Counted from the first letter of the stretch, positions 13,061-61,420 are shown. The stretch: DNA of 64,000 nucleotides from Sepiola atlantica (GCA_963556195.1 OY744533.1:43273937-43337936); one strand, 5' to 3'. Notes: generated by a model from the sequence alone, not told the origin. Translations and numbers: made by a program.

Positions 13061-13731
13061 AGGGGACATAAAAGTGGTGCAAAAAGGAATTAATTTTACC
13101 CATCTTGGGACAGGTATAATAATCGATATCTCGCTTCATTCGCCGTTCTTGCCCACTGGCTTTGCTTCTTGAAGCTTTATTGATACTGCAATAATTACCA
13201 TTTATATCACCTTAACAATTCCTTAAAAGCCACTTTGTATTACGTAGTCATTGGGCAAATTGGTTTTGTGTTAATTGAACATATGTTACACAAATAGCTC
13301 TTAACTGATGTGTATATTTACTCGACACAAAACCAACAACACTTCATTGTTCAAAAAAAAAACAATGAGAAGTTTTCTTTTTTATTTCTAAATGGCTGTT
13401 ATTCGCTTCGTTTTTATGGGTATGTTGTTCTATCCCTTCCGTATGTGCCAAGGAGATTAACATGTCAGAATAGGCTGCATTGATCTCTCACATATGGGCA
13501 TTGGTCAATGATTCTCTTAAATTAAGATTCGCGGTCAGGCAACAATAACAACAAAAATGGTTGCTTGTGTCAATAGAGACCGCATAAAATCTTTTATGTT
13601 TCCCCTTGTTGAAAGCCAACCATCAATTAGTTGGGTGGGACGTTTAAGCGCTAATGAATACGACAAAAAGAAAAGGCAGCCGCGTGAGAAAAAAATATGA
13701 CGCGGATGATGATCAATGGAATCGGTATATC

Positions 13732-13867
13732 GGAAGAAGAAGAAGAAGAAGAAGAAGAAGAAGAAGAAGAAGAAGAAGAAGAAGAAGAAGAAGAAGAAGA
13801 AGAAGAAGAAGAAGAAGAAGAAGAAGAAGAAGAAGAAAAAAAAAGAAGAAAAAGAAGAAGAAGAAAG
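13732..13867 (+). repeat. (AAG)n polypurine tract
   Basis: About 136 bp of AAG/GAA triplets with a short A-rich interruption near 13838. The strand is pure purine. Poly-Arg and poly-Glu frames across it are artefacts of the repeat, though one frame stays open for 123 codons. Confidence 0.97.
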
Positions 13868-14405
13868 AGTGCGACCCTTTTAAGAGTTTTTATATAAAGG
13901 CGCTTATGAAAGTGGTTTATTTGGTTCCAGTATTTGAGAAGGATTTTCTTCTTCCATCTACAGAAGGTATAAAAGCAGCACGTTGTATTAGACGTACTGT
14001 CGTCAAGTCTGCCCCCCCCCCCTAAAAAAAAGGAAAGATTCTTAAAATCTTAACTTAAATCAGTGGATCTAATCGAAATATCTTAAAAGAATCTAGACCT
14101 CAGTTTGGCCTTTAAAATATAGCCATTTCCATAAAACTCAGTATGCAAAATCTAACATTATACAGAGTTGAGTGAAGTTTTAAAAAAAAAAATAAAGCAT
14201 TCGACGGACCAACGGATCTAGCACAAGCAATCTCAGAAATATATTATCCAGTTTGGATCTTTGAATATGGTTATTTAATTAAGAAAACAACAGCATAGCC
14301 AATGACGGATCATTGTACATCCTTGAGAATACTTGAAAAATACCTTGAAACGAACGTCTCTGTTTGAAATGAAAATACTTCAAAACAACAAAGGATCTTG
14401 AATTA
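13868..14405. other. No gene recognised
   Basis: AT-rich unique-looking sequence with a C homopolymer at about 14013-14022. No domain-bearing frame. Confidence 0.5.
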
Positions 14406-14492
14406 TTAAATCACTAGTGGGACCCGTGGAAATTCCACAGTTGTATCCTTCATCTGTTCTATGTTGCTGTCATGCATGATATGAACGTTTAA

Positions 14493-14509
14493 TCCTAACC
14501 CTAACCCTA
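14493..14509 (-). repeat. Short interstitial telomere-like repeat
   Basis: CCTAACCCTAACCCTAG is about two and a half units of the CCCTAA/TTAGGG motif. It is short, so it may be chance or part of a dispersed repeat, not a telomere remnant. Confidence 0.4.
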
Positions 14510-14699
14510 GCCCCCACGATATCATTGTACCACCTTTGTTTAAACTGAAACATAAGTACTCTGAAATATGTAATTTCAGAATATATCTGGTTATGCAACT
14601 CTTTCCCCAAAACCCTTGTAGGAGTTTGTGACATATTTCCATTTTATGGACATCCGGTGCGAATGCACCCCCACGATATTGCTGTGCCATCTTTGGACA

Positions 14700-14733
14700 G
14701 AACAGATACTACACTTTGATCTAAGCCAAGAAA
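14700..14733 (-). ncRNA. U2 snRNA-like 5' fragment
   Basis: Read on the minus strand, this contains AGATCAAAGTGTAGTATC followed by TGTTC, preceded by TTCTTGGCTT. This is the 5' domain of U2 snRNA, including the branch-point recognition GTAGTA. Similarity stops right after ATCTGTTC, before the U2 stem-loop II/Sm region, so it is not a working gene. Downstream (toward lower coordinates) the sequence is unrelated and has GATATCGTGGGGG-type repeats at about 14513 and 14668. It is a fragment or chimera. The same break occurs in a second copy at 56517-56560. Confidence 0.7.
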
Positions 14734-15014
14734 GTATATTTTATTTCGAGTTTCACGTTCAACACAACAGTGACATCATATAATTGTTACATATATTTTT
14801 TTGTTTTTGTTTTTGCATTGGATCTTCGACGATCGGGTGATCCCATCATTTTAAAAAAGGGTGGCGGGTGATAACATACATACGAACATGGAATTGCCTG
14901 AGCATATTATTATGTAGATACCATGAGTAAATCTAATTGCACCTGGCAAATTATCACGGCACAGCATATGAATATGCAACAATTTCATCAAAACTCAAAG
15001 AAATCTATTATTAT

Positions 15015-15392
<378 letters not shown>

Positions 15393-15605
15393 GTCGAAGG
15401 AAAGAATAAACAGATTGGAATAATCCATTATAAACAAAATGGGAATATCAGTGCACGTAGTAATACTATTTAAATCCCTTTAGCTGTATAGTAAAAGAGA
15501 GAGGGTAGATTTAGTGAATTTGAGGGGGATTCATTTGGGATTTTGTCTTTTTTATTGTTTGATTTAACTGGCTTTTCGAACTCCCTTTTTCCGGATTCAA
15601 ACAAT

Positions 15606-15731
15606 TTAAGTGACACTAAAAATGTGAATTGTTAAGTGACACTAAAAATGTGAATTGTTAAGTGACACTAAAAATGTGAATTGTTAAGTGACACTAAAAT
15701 ATGAATTGTTAAGTGACACTAAAAATGTGAA
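15606..15731. repeat. Minisatellite, 26-bp unit, five copies
   Basis: TTAAGTGACACTAAAAATG followed by TGAATTG repeats five times with a constant 26-bp step; one unit lost two A residues. No function is evident. Confidence 0.93.
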
Positions 15732-16663
15732 TATTCTTGGTTCGAATTGGAATATCTCAAAACAACATTTTGATCGTTAAGTGAGTTTATTTCACTCAGT
15801 GTTGCAAACCAAACATTGTATTGTTTGGAGTCATGGTGGAAATAATCTTTACGAAACAAATATATCCTGGATAGGTTGGGTTTTTTTTTGTCTTTTGAAC
15901 ATGTTTCTGAGACTATTACATCTTTTTTTAGGAGGGGGGGGGGAGAACAGGTTTTCTGAATCTGCTATGGTTTTCAGATCTTATGAACATCAGTTGATGA
16001 ACATCAATTTTCTCTGGTTACATTTTGTCCCGTCAATCTGATAAGAAGGATATGTTTTTATGATAAACTACCTGGATTTTCTGTTTACTATGCAGATTTT
16101 TTTAAACAATTGTAAATCCGATGATTTGCTTTGGATATTATGTTATAAAATGATATAACAATTATTATTTAAATAAATATATCTATAAACTCTATTTAAT
16201 AATAAATATTGAGCTTGTAAGTGGAATTTGATCCCTTCATGAATCAATCTGATCTATATAAATTTAATTTATATTGTCATACTTTCTTTTTAAAAAAATG
16301 TATCTATATAAATGGATCTAATTGAAACCGCTTCAAACATTTTTATATTGATCAAAGTAAGCAAGCTCATTTTCTTAAAACTCACTATAAAATATGAAAT
16401 ACTTTAAAACTCTGAAATAAATTAGAAATACGTAGAAAATGTGTACAGCAAATAAAATGAGATTTGTTTTAATTACTCAAATAAAGAGATTAATAATTTG
16501 AAAAAAAAACCTTAACTACTTATTGCTCGCTTTTAATTGGTTACTACAACGATACGTAGGGGAGGGCGCCACTCCTTTCCCTGTGTTACTCCACTTAACT
16601 TTTACCAACACATTATAATGCCTTGTGTTTAAGAAAGCATCAGGTATCATTTTTTGAGTCTTT
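15732..16663. other. Upstream flank of the channel gene, no gene
   Basis: AT-rich. The 86-codon frame at 15781-16041 (+) has no recognisable domain and contains a G homopolymer. No TATA/initiator arrangement could be assigned to the downstream gene with confidence. Confidence 0.5.
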
Positions 16664-16742
16664 GTTATGACTTGACTGAGGATTGACTCCTGGTCTCCTG
16701 GTCCATAAGTAAACCCTCTACCTCTTATGCCAAACGGGTCGG
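16664..16742 (-). repeat. tRNA-derived SINE head (candidate)
   Basis: On the minus strand TGGCATAAGAGGTAGAGGG resembles a pol III A box. GGAGTCAATCC, about 30 bases later, resembles a B box (consensus GGTTCRANTCC). The spacing fits a tRNA-like SINE head. No intact cloverleaf is seen. Confidence 0.45.
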
Positions 16743-16866
16743 TTATTTATGGTTTTTAATATTTCTTTTTTTGTTGTTTTTAATTAAAATTTCTTCAACT
16801 ATTTTTCTAAATATTTATGAATGTTAAGAAAAAACACTGATGTTGAAATCAACAATTGTCTAAAAA

Positions 16867-53227
<36,361 letters not shown>

Positions 53228-53256
53228 ACGTACAAATTCATTGTGTATCGAATCGT

Positions 53257-53318
53257 AACTGGCAATCACTGGAACTGGCAATCACTGGAACTGGCAATCA
53301 CTGGAACTGGCAATCACT
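53257..53318 (+). repeat. 16-bp tandem repeat in channel 3' UTR, four copies
   Basis: AACTGGCAATCACTGG repeats at 16-bp steps beginning 30 bp after the channel stop codon; the last unit is incomplete. Confidence 0.95.
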
Positions 53319-54239
53319 GTGTACATTTTTTAATAAGATTCTAATTTTATGTTTTGCACACTTGGACTTGTTGTGTGGAGAATTATTATTCAGACAAGTA
53401 GTTTTTTAGTTTTGTATTTAAGATTTCCAAATGTTCTTATCTTTTTGACACGGAGCAGCCATTTTGACAATCATTTAACAAGCGAAGATGATCACTCTGG
53501 AATTTACTTGAAAATGCTTGGATAAAAACGTGCACTTCATTAACCCTAACACTAACTCTAAGTCCAAGATGGCAGTTAAGAATATGGGGATCGGTGTTGA
53601 TCCTTTTACGCACAGACAAACATTTATTTGACTTTTAGCCTTCAAACAATTGTTTTGTTGCCTCACCCACAATACTCCAGCTAGGATTGCTAGTTGAGAT
53701 GTTTTTGTTTTACGTTTTAATATGTGAAATTTATTTCTGACAGTATACAGTATGTTATGTATTAAGCTGCTTTTGTTGTTGTTGATGATGATGCTATTGT
53801 TTGTACAATCTCGGCTTTCTCTGGATGTATGGCTCGTTAGTCATTTAGTTCAACACAATGCTCATGTTAGGTGGTCCCTTTGCTGAGACACAGGTTTTTA
53901 TCCTGTATGAGTCTCATTTTTCACTTTAGTGTATTCTTTGCTTATTTCCAGCCCCGCGGACTAAATAATCGTTTATTTAGTAATATTATCCGTGCAAATA
54001 ATAGCATCAACAAAAAAAAAAAAGATTAATACATAACGTAGTTGAGATGAAATCTCACGGTCTATAGCTTTGAAATGCTTTGGACACGTCACCATTGATT
54101 GTGATTTTATGAAATGATCTGTAGTGTGCTGCAGATGATGATTTCTGGCTGGTTAATGTTGTCGGTTTGTGGGTTGTTGGCGTTATATCATTCGATGATG
54201 CTGATTGTTATAATGCAGTTGGTGATTGTTGCTGTTATA
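53319..54239. other. 3' flank of the channel gene
   Basis: Probable 3' UTR and flank. I see no exact AATAAA, so the transcript end is not located. Short minus frames at 53437-53672 overlap one another and have no recognisable domain. Confidence 0.5.
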
Positions 54240-55415
54240 CTCATTGTTCATATGTGAATCAATCAGGTTCAAATATGTTGCATTTTTTAAACTATACTCA
54301 TTGTTTATAGGTGAATCAATCAGGTTCAAATATTTTTATTTGTTGTGAATATGTTGTATTTTTTAAACTATACTCATTGTTTATATGTGAATCAATCAGG
54401 TTCAAATATGTTGTATTTTTTAAACTATACTCATTGTTTATATGTGAATCAATCAGGTTCAAATATATTTATTTGTTGTGAATATGTTGTATTTTTTAAA
54501 CTATACTCATTGTTTATATGTGAATCAATCAGGTTCAAATATGTTGTATTTTTTAAACTATACTCATTGTTTATATGTGAATCAATCAGGTTCAAATATT
54601 TTTATTTGTTGTGAATATGTTGTATTTTTTAAACTATACTCATTGTTTATATGTGAATCAATCAGGTTCAAATATTTTTATTTGTTGTGAATATGTTGTA
54701 TTTTTTAAACTATACTCATTGTTTATATGTGAATCAATTAGGTTCAAATATATTTATTTGTTGTGAATATGTTGTATTTTTTAAACTATACTCATTGTTT
54801 ATATGTGAATCAATCAGGTTCAAATATGTTGTATTTTTTAAACTATACTCATTGTTTATATGTGAATCAATCAGGTTCAAATATTTTTATTTGTTGTGAA
54901 TATGTTGTATTTTTTAAACTATACTCATTGTTTATATGTGAATCAATCAGGTTCAAATATATTTATTTGTTGTGAATATGTTGTATTTTTTAAACTATAC
55001 TCATTGTTTATATGTGAATCAATCAGGTTCAAATATGTTGTATTTTTTAAACTATACTCATTGTTTATATGTGAATCAATCAGGTTCAAATATTTTTATT
55101 TGTTGTGAATATGTTGTATTTTTTAAACTATACTCATTGTTTATATGTGAATCAATCAGGTTCAAATATATTTATTTGTTGTGAATATGTTGTATTTTTT
55201 AAACTATACTCATTGTTTATATGTGAATCAATCAGGTTCAAATATGTTGTATTTTTTAAACTATACTCATTGTTTATATGTGAATCAATCAGGTTCAAAT
55301 ATTTTTATTTGTTGTGAATATGTTGTATTTTTTAAACTATACTCATTGTTTATATGTGAATCAATCAGGTTCAAATATATTTATTTGTTGTGAATATGTT
55401 GTATTTTTTAAACTA
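54240..55415. repeat. Higher-order tandem repeat of 57- and 76-bp units
   Basis: The 57-bp core runs from ATGTTGTATTTTTTAAACTA through CTCATTGTTTATATGTGAAT to the AATCAGGTTCAA block. Some units carry an extra 19 bp (TTTTTATTTGTTGTGAATA-type). The order 57+76+76 recurs with a 209-bp period over the right part, and the units there are almost identical. The left edge is more irregular. The repeated ~70-codon frames are artefacts. Confidence 0.95.
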
Positions 55416-55839
55416 ATTACTATTAACTGCCGAAATTTCTAAAAATATCAGTGTAGATATCAAGAATGTTTGACGCCAATTCCGTCAGTTCAGATTTCAG
55501 ATCTGAACGCAATCTAATATATAAAGTAAAGTCAGTCTCCTTCTCGATTTTTGTTATCACAGCCACCATTGTTGCATGCTGCAAAATTTGAGTTGAACAA
55601 AATAGTAACACTTGAGAAGAGGAATTTCTTTCCAAAAATATTGTCATATCCGGGTTTCACACATACCTCTCCAGTAAAACTGAAAGAAAGTAAAATTTAT
55701 TAAAAAATATTTTTAAAAGGATAAAAAAGAATGAATAAATTTAAAAAATAAATAAGTTAAAACAAAGAAACTTATTTTCACTTTTATCTTCATCTTGTTT
55801 TTAGTTCTCCTTCTAACTAACCAGCATCTTTCTGCATTG

Positions 55840-55914
<75 letters not shown>

Positions 55915-56516
55915 CACATAATGCTTCAAGAAAAGTACATCACCTTTTTGTAAATTTATTTGTGAGAAGAAAATACTTTCTGGTATATTTGTGTAATTAT
56001 GTTTTTTGTTCTGCAGTCATTTGAAAATGGCGCTGCTGTAATCATACCTCTAATACATGAATCCACAATGGCTTTTGATGACAAAAAAGATTAATAGAGA
56101 TTTTGTGGGGAAGCAGAGACGAAAGAAGAATGTCTCTCATTTTCTATCAGCAACAAAAATAAAGAAAATAAAAACGAACTTACTTTTAAAAAATATGAGC
56201 ATTTTTATCTTTCTTCAAATTTTCGAAACTCAATAAAAAATTATTATTTCTAAAAGATAAATTATGTGAGAAATCTTTTTTGTGTTTTTTTACTGTGAGC
56301 CTTCCCTGTTTTCTGTTACACTGTGCACGAGAATTTGTTCGGGTTTCAGCGAGTGAGCTACCGTTAGGTGTATAAGTGTAACATGATTACTGAATCAATC
56401 GTTATCCAAAGTTTCGGGTGCAAGGGAGATAATACAATTTGCCTTTTCATTTCTGGTTGAGGCAAAAGTTGCTTCCCTTCGTATAAGAAACAAGACAGTG
56501 TTTTTATTATAAAAAG
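55416..56516. other. AT-rich, no gene
   Basis: Holds (AT)n at 55842-55913. The 74-codon minus frame at 55423-55647 has no motif I recognise. Nothing else is visible. Confidence 0.5.
55842..55913. repeat. (AT)n microsatellite
   Basis: AT tract of about 71 bp. Confidence 0.97.
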
Positions 56517-56560
56517 AACGCTTTTATTTTTTCGCTAAGATCAAAGTGTAGTATCTGTTC
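56517..56560 (+). ncRNA. U2 snRNA-like 5' fragment
   Basis: AACGCTTTTATTTTTTCGCT then AAGATCAAAGTGTAGTATCT then GTTC corresponds to about the first 45 nt of U2 snRNA, including the branch-point recognition GTAGTA. It is mutated in the 5' stem and ends exactly after GTATCTGTTC. The following sequence (CGATGGATACTG...) is not U2. No Sm site follows, so it is not functional. Confidence 0.7.
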
Positions 56561-56830
56561 CGATGGATACTGTACCCCATAGACTGGTATTGTCTTGGCC
56601 TTCGGGGCTTGATTTACGCCGGTCTATGGGTCTGTCCTGTGCAGTTCTAGGAGGTTCACCCTCCCAGGCTTCGTCTCCCCTCTTTGGGGAGGAGTAAGTT
56701 TATTGCTTACTGCCTGAGGCGCCCCTACCGGGGAATGCCGATGGGGCTGCCCAGGCAATTTTTAAACCCCACTTTCCCGACTCGACCTTGGGTCACATCT
56801 TACTTGTGGGAGTAAGATAAAAACTGGCCT
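56561..56830 (+). other. GC-richer segment with strong hairpins, between U2-like head and LINE
   Basis: CCCATAGACTGG (56577-56588) pairs with CCGGTCTATGGG (about 56619-56630), with one mismatch, around a ~30-nt loop. CTCCCC/GGGGAG near 56678-56694 and CCCCTACCGGGG near 56725-56736 give further hairpins. The segment may be the 5' untranslated part of the retroelement that follows, or another structured RNA. No protein is readable. Confidence 0.45.
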
Positions 56831-57420
56831 TGTGCCTAACTCCTGGAGAGGAGTAAATCAATACTTAGGCTACATGTTAAATGCTGGTGGTGGTAGCAAA
56901 TGCGCTATCACTGTTGTGTTGCTTCAAGAAGATGCTGCCAATCCTTACATCAAGGCACATTTCTTTCAGGACTCTGGGAAATTACTTTTTGGCCTGTGTT
57001 CACTCCACCATCTTACATGGTAGTGAGCCAAACGCTTCTGACCTGCAACGGCTTCAGCGTAATTAACGTGCTATGATCAGGTGGATGTACAGCAGCCAAC
57101 TAGAGGAGGGAATCCCTTCAGCCGTGCTCTATCAGAATCTTGATATTCGTGGGATTTGGGATGGCTTACGTGCTTGGCATGGTGGTTTGGTGATGTACAG
57201 CATGTGACTTCCAACATCAACTCAATAACATACATGGATACCCCAGGCGCAAGTGTGCATAGAAAACCAAGGAAAATCTGACTTGAGTGCATACAAAGTG
57301 ACTTGACTGCTTACAACGTGACTGGTATCAATCATATGGATCAGGCCGCATGGAAAGCTGGCATAAGACGTTGCCAGGTGCTGCCCACATCGGTGTCCAG
57401 GACACTCACAGCACCTTAAA
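56831..57420 (+). pseudogene. LINE RT C-terminal relic
   Basis: It reads YLGYMLNAGGGS, then in another frame ACVHSTILHGSE (the R-x-x-x-L-H-G-S-E motif), DLQRLQRN, RAMIRWMYSSQLEE and NLDIRGIWD, the ordered C-terminal motifs shared with the 40480-41144 family. Stops and frame changes throughout. Confidence 0.65.
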
Positions 57421-58079
57421 TACAAAAATCACAAATGAACAAACAGACCTCAGAGGTTTGCACATCTAGTCTGTCTTTTCCCAAACTCCTTCCTCTTCAT
57501 GCACCATCGTCAACCTGTTAAATAAGATTTGTTTAGTTATCTTTGTTAGTTTCTCACAGAATTCATTGTTGGCTTAATTCGACACACTTTCCCCCAACAT
57601 TTCTCTTTAAAACAATATCCATTCTTTTGTCAAAAGTTTTCTGACTCAATTGACGTCATGGACAAAGGAATGTTTCTACTTGGTCATTTCAATACAACAT
57701 AATTCTTCTTCTCCTGTGTTTTGACATTACATCCATTTGCTGACGTCTAGGTTTCAAGTCCTCATCCCTCATAATTTTATATTAGGATTTTATGTTGCCC
57801 TGTAATTCGTTAGGAAGACTTCAATGATTTCTGGTTTAGTCCAGTCTCCTTTGCGTTTTAATGTATTCACAAAACGTTTGGCTCATCCGTTTGGCATGTT
57901 TAGTGACAAGCTGGTGACCATGTCTGCCCTATATCATGATTTTAAAAGAAATCTAAAAGTTTTCCGTAGGTGAAAGTTTTGATGTCAGAAACTATAATTT
58001 CAAGAATGCCAAATTGTCTGAAGATTTGCTGAATCTTAAATATAGTCAGCAATAATGTAATGATCATATTATCCGTTTT
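57421..58079. other. No gene recognised
   Basis: AT-rich with scattered stops in all frames. Nothing supportable. Confidence 0.5.
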
Positions 58080-58759
58080 GGGGTATAGCAAAATCAACAT
58101 GAAGAATAAAGTAATGTTGGGTCTAGCAAAATAAATAATGAAATAATGTTGTTCATTTAAAAGTCGTGCAAAAACAAAATATAAAATAAAGTAACCTTAT
58201 TATTTATGGGTCTAAAAAAATCAATTTTAAGAATGAGATAATGTTTGCTGTTTATAAGTCCAGCAAAATAAAGATGAAAAGAAGGGTAATGTTGGCCATT
58301 TAATGGTTGTTCATTGAGGTTTATTGCAAAATTAATAGCAAGAATAAGGTAATGTAAACCATTAAAGGTCTAGTAAAACCAATTGCAAGGGTAAAGTAAT
58401 GTTGTCAATTTAAGGGTCTTACAAAAAATATGAAGAATAAGGTAATTTTGGCAGTTTATAGGTCTTGCAGAATCAACATGAAGAATAAGGTAATTTTGGC
58501 AGTTTATAGGTCTTGCAGAATCAACATGAAGAATAAGGTAATTTTGGCAGTTTATAGGTCTTGCAGAATCAACATGAAGAATAAGGTAATGTTGGCCATT
58601 TAAGCCTCTTGCAAAATTAATATAAAGAATAAGGTAATGTTGGCCATTTAAGGGTTGTCCATTTAATGTTCTTGCAAAATCAATATGAAGAATAATGTAC
58701 TGAAAGTGATTTAAGAGGCTTGCAAAATTAATTTGACGAATAAAGTAATGTTTGTTATT
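58080..58759. repeat. 48-bp satellite, diverged left part
   Basis: Units carry AAAATCAAnATGAAGAATAA, GGTAATxTTGG and a TTTAxGGTCTTGC-like block. Between about 58400 and 58620 several nearly identical 48-bp units occur; further left the spacing and sequence are loose. It is the diverged edge of the array that resumes at 61421. Confidence 0.85.
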
Positions 58760-61420
58760 TAAGGGTTTTTTTTGGGGGGGGGGGGTATCATAGTTCATCC
58801 CAAACAAGGCAGGCCTCAACATAGACGTAAGGAGGCTACTTAGGATTAAGGTTTTGGGGGTCATCCTAAGTTAGGAGCTGGGCAGCGAGATGCCTGTTCA
58901 CATTGGTTTTTAATTTCTGCATGTCGTTACAGTCAGGGAAACAGGGAGCAGAGAGGAAGTTCCAGAGATCAGCAACACGAGGAAAGAAGCTATTGGAATA
59001 GAAGGTTCTCTGGAATCTGGGTACCTCGACAGTGAATTGATGGGATTTAGCTGATTGTCAGGTTAGTCTAGTGTATTTACGTCGAGGGGGCACTAGAGCA
59101 GCATGTTCATTGGAGCACAATCCATTGAAGTACTTGTAAAACAAGCACAAAGATGCAACATTGCGGTGATGAAACCGGGTCCGGAGCTTGGTGGATAGTG
59201 AGGGACCTATTAAGTTAGCGACTTTTTTTTGTACCTTGTCTAAGAGGGAGAGACTAGTGGATGATGCACCAGCCCAGATGTGGCAACAATACTCCATGCA
59301 TGGGTGGATGGTGGTTTTGTAGAGATATAGGATAATGTCAGGTGTAAGAAGTTTACTAGCACGGTAGAGGGAGCCCACCTTCTTTGCAGCAGCCTTGGCA
59401 ATGTCTTCAATGTATTGGTGCGATTTCATGTTACCTGTGAATGTTAGGCCGATGAGTTTGAATGTTGGACTCTCAGGTAGAGTGTTATTTGCCATGCCAA
59501 TCAGTGGTTGAAGAGGTTTCTTGTGCGCATTCGTTTTGCCTACATGACGAGAGTAGTGTGATGTCGTCAGCAAACATACCTAACTCAGACTCAATGTCAT
59601 CAGGGAGGTCATTTATGAAAATCAGAAACAGTAAAGGTCCAAAGATGAATCCCTGGGATACACTAGCATTTATGTCATGTTGCATAGATGAACGGCCATC
59701 GAGGACAACCTGGATCTTTCTTTTGGTTAGGAAAAATTATATTAAATATTTGTCCAGTAATACCATATGAGTGAATTTTTAGGATAAGCCCTGTATGCCA
59801 GACTTTGTCAAAGGCTTTGGATATATCAAGCGCTACCGCCCTAGCTTCACCTGCCTCATCCAGTGTATGATGTATGCATTCAGAGATGACCGTTAGTTGA
59901 TCGTGCTTGCCTAAATCCAGAAGTTTAGCATTAACTTGGTGCCGGACTATCGCTAGATTCATTAAGGATTCAAAGATTTTAGCCAGATCGGGGGTAGACT
60001 GATGGGGCGGTAGTTCTGAGGATCAGTTCTGTCTCCAGAATTCTTGAAGACTGGTACCACAGAGGCAATTTTCCAGCTATCAGGGAAGCAAGATTCAACT
60101 AAGCATTTATTGAAGAGTTTGGAGAGGACAGGGGCCAGTTCTGCAGAGCATTTCTTTATTACTATTGCTGGTATAAGATCAAGCCCACACGCTTTGGAGG
60201 TGTCAAGGTTTTTTATGATGACCCTGAGTTGAGATGGGGTGACGACCAAGGTTTTCAAGTGTGACTTCGGTCCACAATGGGAATTTAGGGAGGAGGTGTT
60301 TTGCTGAGTCCTAAGTGGAGTTTAAGGTGAAACGCTGGGCAAGTAGTTCAGCCTTAACAGTTGCCGTGCAAACGACATCATTGTGATTGGATAGCGAAAG
60401 AATTGTTGATTGTTCATTGTTCACCACACTATTGTAGATTTTCCAGAAATCGCGAGTACTTAGTTTCTGTTTACAATTATTTTTTGACTCTATAAATTTC
60501 TGTCTATTCGCAGTTCACTTATGGCGGCCGAATTGTTGGAATGCTTACTGCATCTTAATAATAGCAGCTGCACATTCAGAGGTGAACCATTGAGGAGAGT
60601 GGGGTTTGCTGAAGAATTTTTGCATGGGGACATATTCTCCAATGCCTGCTTTGAACCATTCGGTTAACTCATTTGCACACTGATCAGCAGGGAGTGAAAA
60701 GGTTTCAATCTATGGGGCATCGCTGATGTGATCTCTGATGGACTCAAAATCAGCCTACTTGTAGTATCTCGTCGTTTTAAGCACGGCTCATCAGCTTTTG
60801 GACGAGTTTTTAGGGTGATAACAATCATTACCACAATATGATCAGCATTCCCCAGCGGGCTATGGGCATTCGTCACACAAGCCGGGGCAGTGAGGTCAAG
60901 AACAGGTCGAGAAGTAGGGCTTGCTGGTCCACACGATCAGGGAAGCGAGTCGAAAAAGTGACAGTTTGTGAGAGGGAGTGAGCTAAGGAGAAATTATATG
61001 TAGAGTTACCAGCTGCTTAAGTAAAGCTGGAGAATCCCAACCAGTCACGGTGGTGTGCATTAAAATCCCCAAATACATGTATTTAGGCATCCGAGTTGAG
61101 TAAGAGTGCTCTATCTATGCTTTCAGTTACAGAGTTAAGCGGGGTAGAGTCCTCGGTCGAATGAGAACTGTATAAGAAATATAAGTAACTAACGCTGTGA
61201 TGTAAGGTCAATCTAAAGCACATGTAGGCTTGGTCATCTGAGTCTAACCTATGTTCTCTGGTTAAGGAGAGGGTGTTCCGAACATAAATTCCTAGCCTGT
61301 GCATATGTTTGTCATGGTCTTTACGGTAGAGTGGGAGGTAGTCAGTCATGTGAAATTGGTGAGAGAAGATTGAGGATTGAAGGTTGTTTCACTTAGTCCT
61401 AGGATATCCGGGAAGTTTGT
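58760..61420 (-). pseudogene. CR1/Jockey-like LINE (APE endonuclease + RT), 5'-truncated, inserted in satellite
   Basis: Minus strand from 61420: PDILGLSET and RLGIYVRNTLSL (endonuclease), then FGDFNAHHRDWLG near 61060, then the RT block with NYRPISLPP near 60010, ALDISKAFDKVWH near 59820, QGFIFGPLLFLIFINDLP near 59630, an intact FADDITLL near 59575, and MEYCCHIWAGAS near 59280. The tail ends with NVNRHLAAQLLT and TAG at 58866-58868. Frame changes and stops (for example the TGA after 59058) make it inactive. The 5' end lies within the endonuclease. The flanking sequence on both sides is the same 48-bp satellite. Confidence 0.85.

Noticed and set aside
13654..14025. 123-codon poly-Arg/Lys and 66-codon poly-Glu frames
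   Set aside because: Translations of the (AAG)n tract; flanks have no conserved sequence.
54345..55393. Eight overlapping ~70-codon frames with identical repeats
   Set aside because: They follow the 57/76-bp tandem units; no start context, domain or codon signal beyond the repeat.
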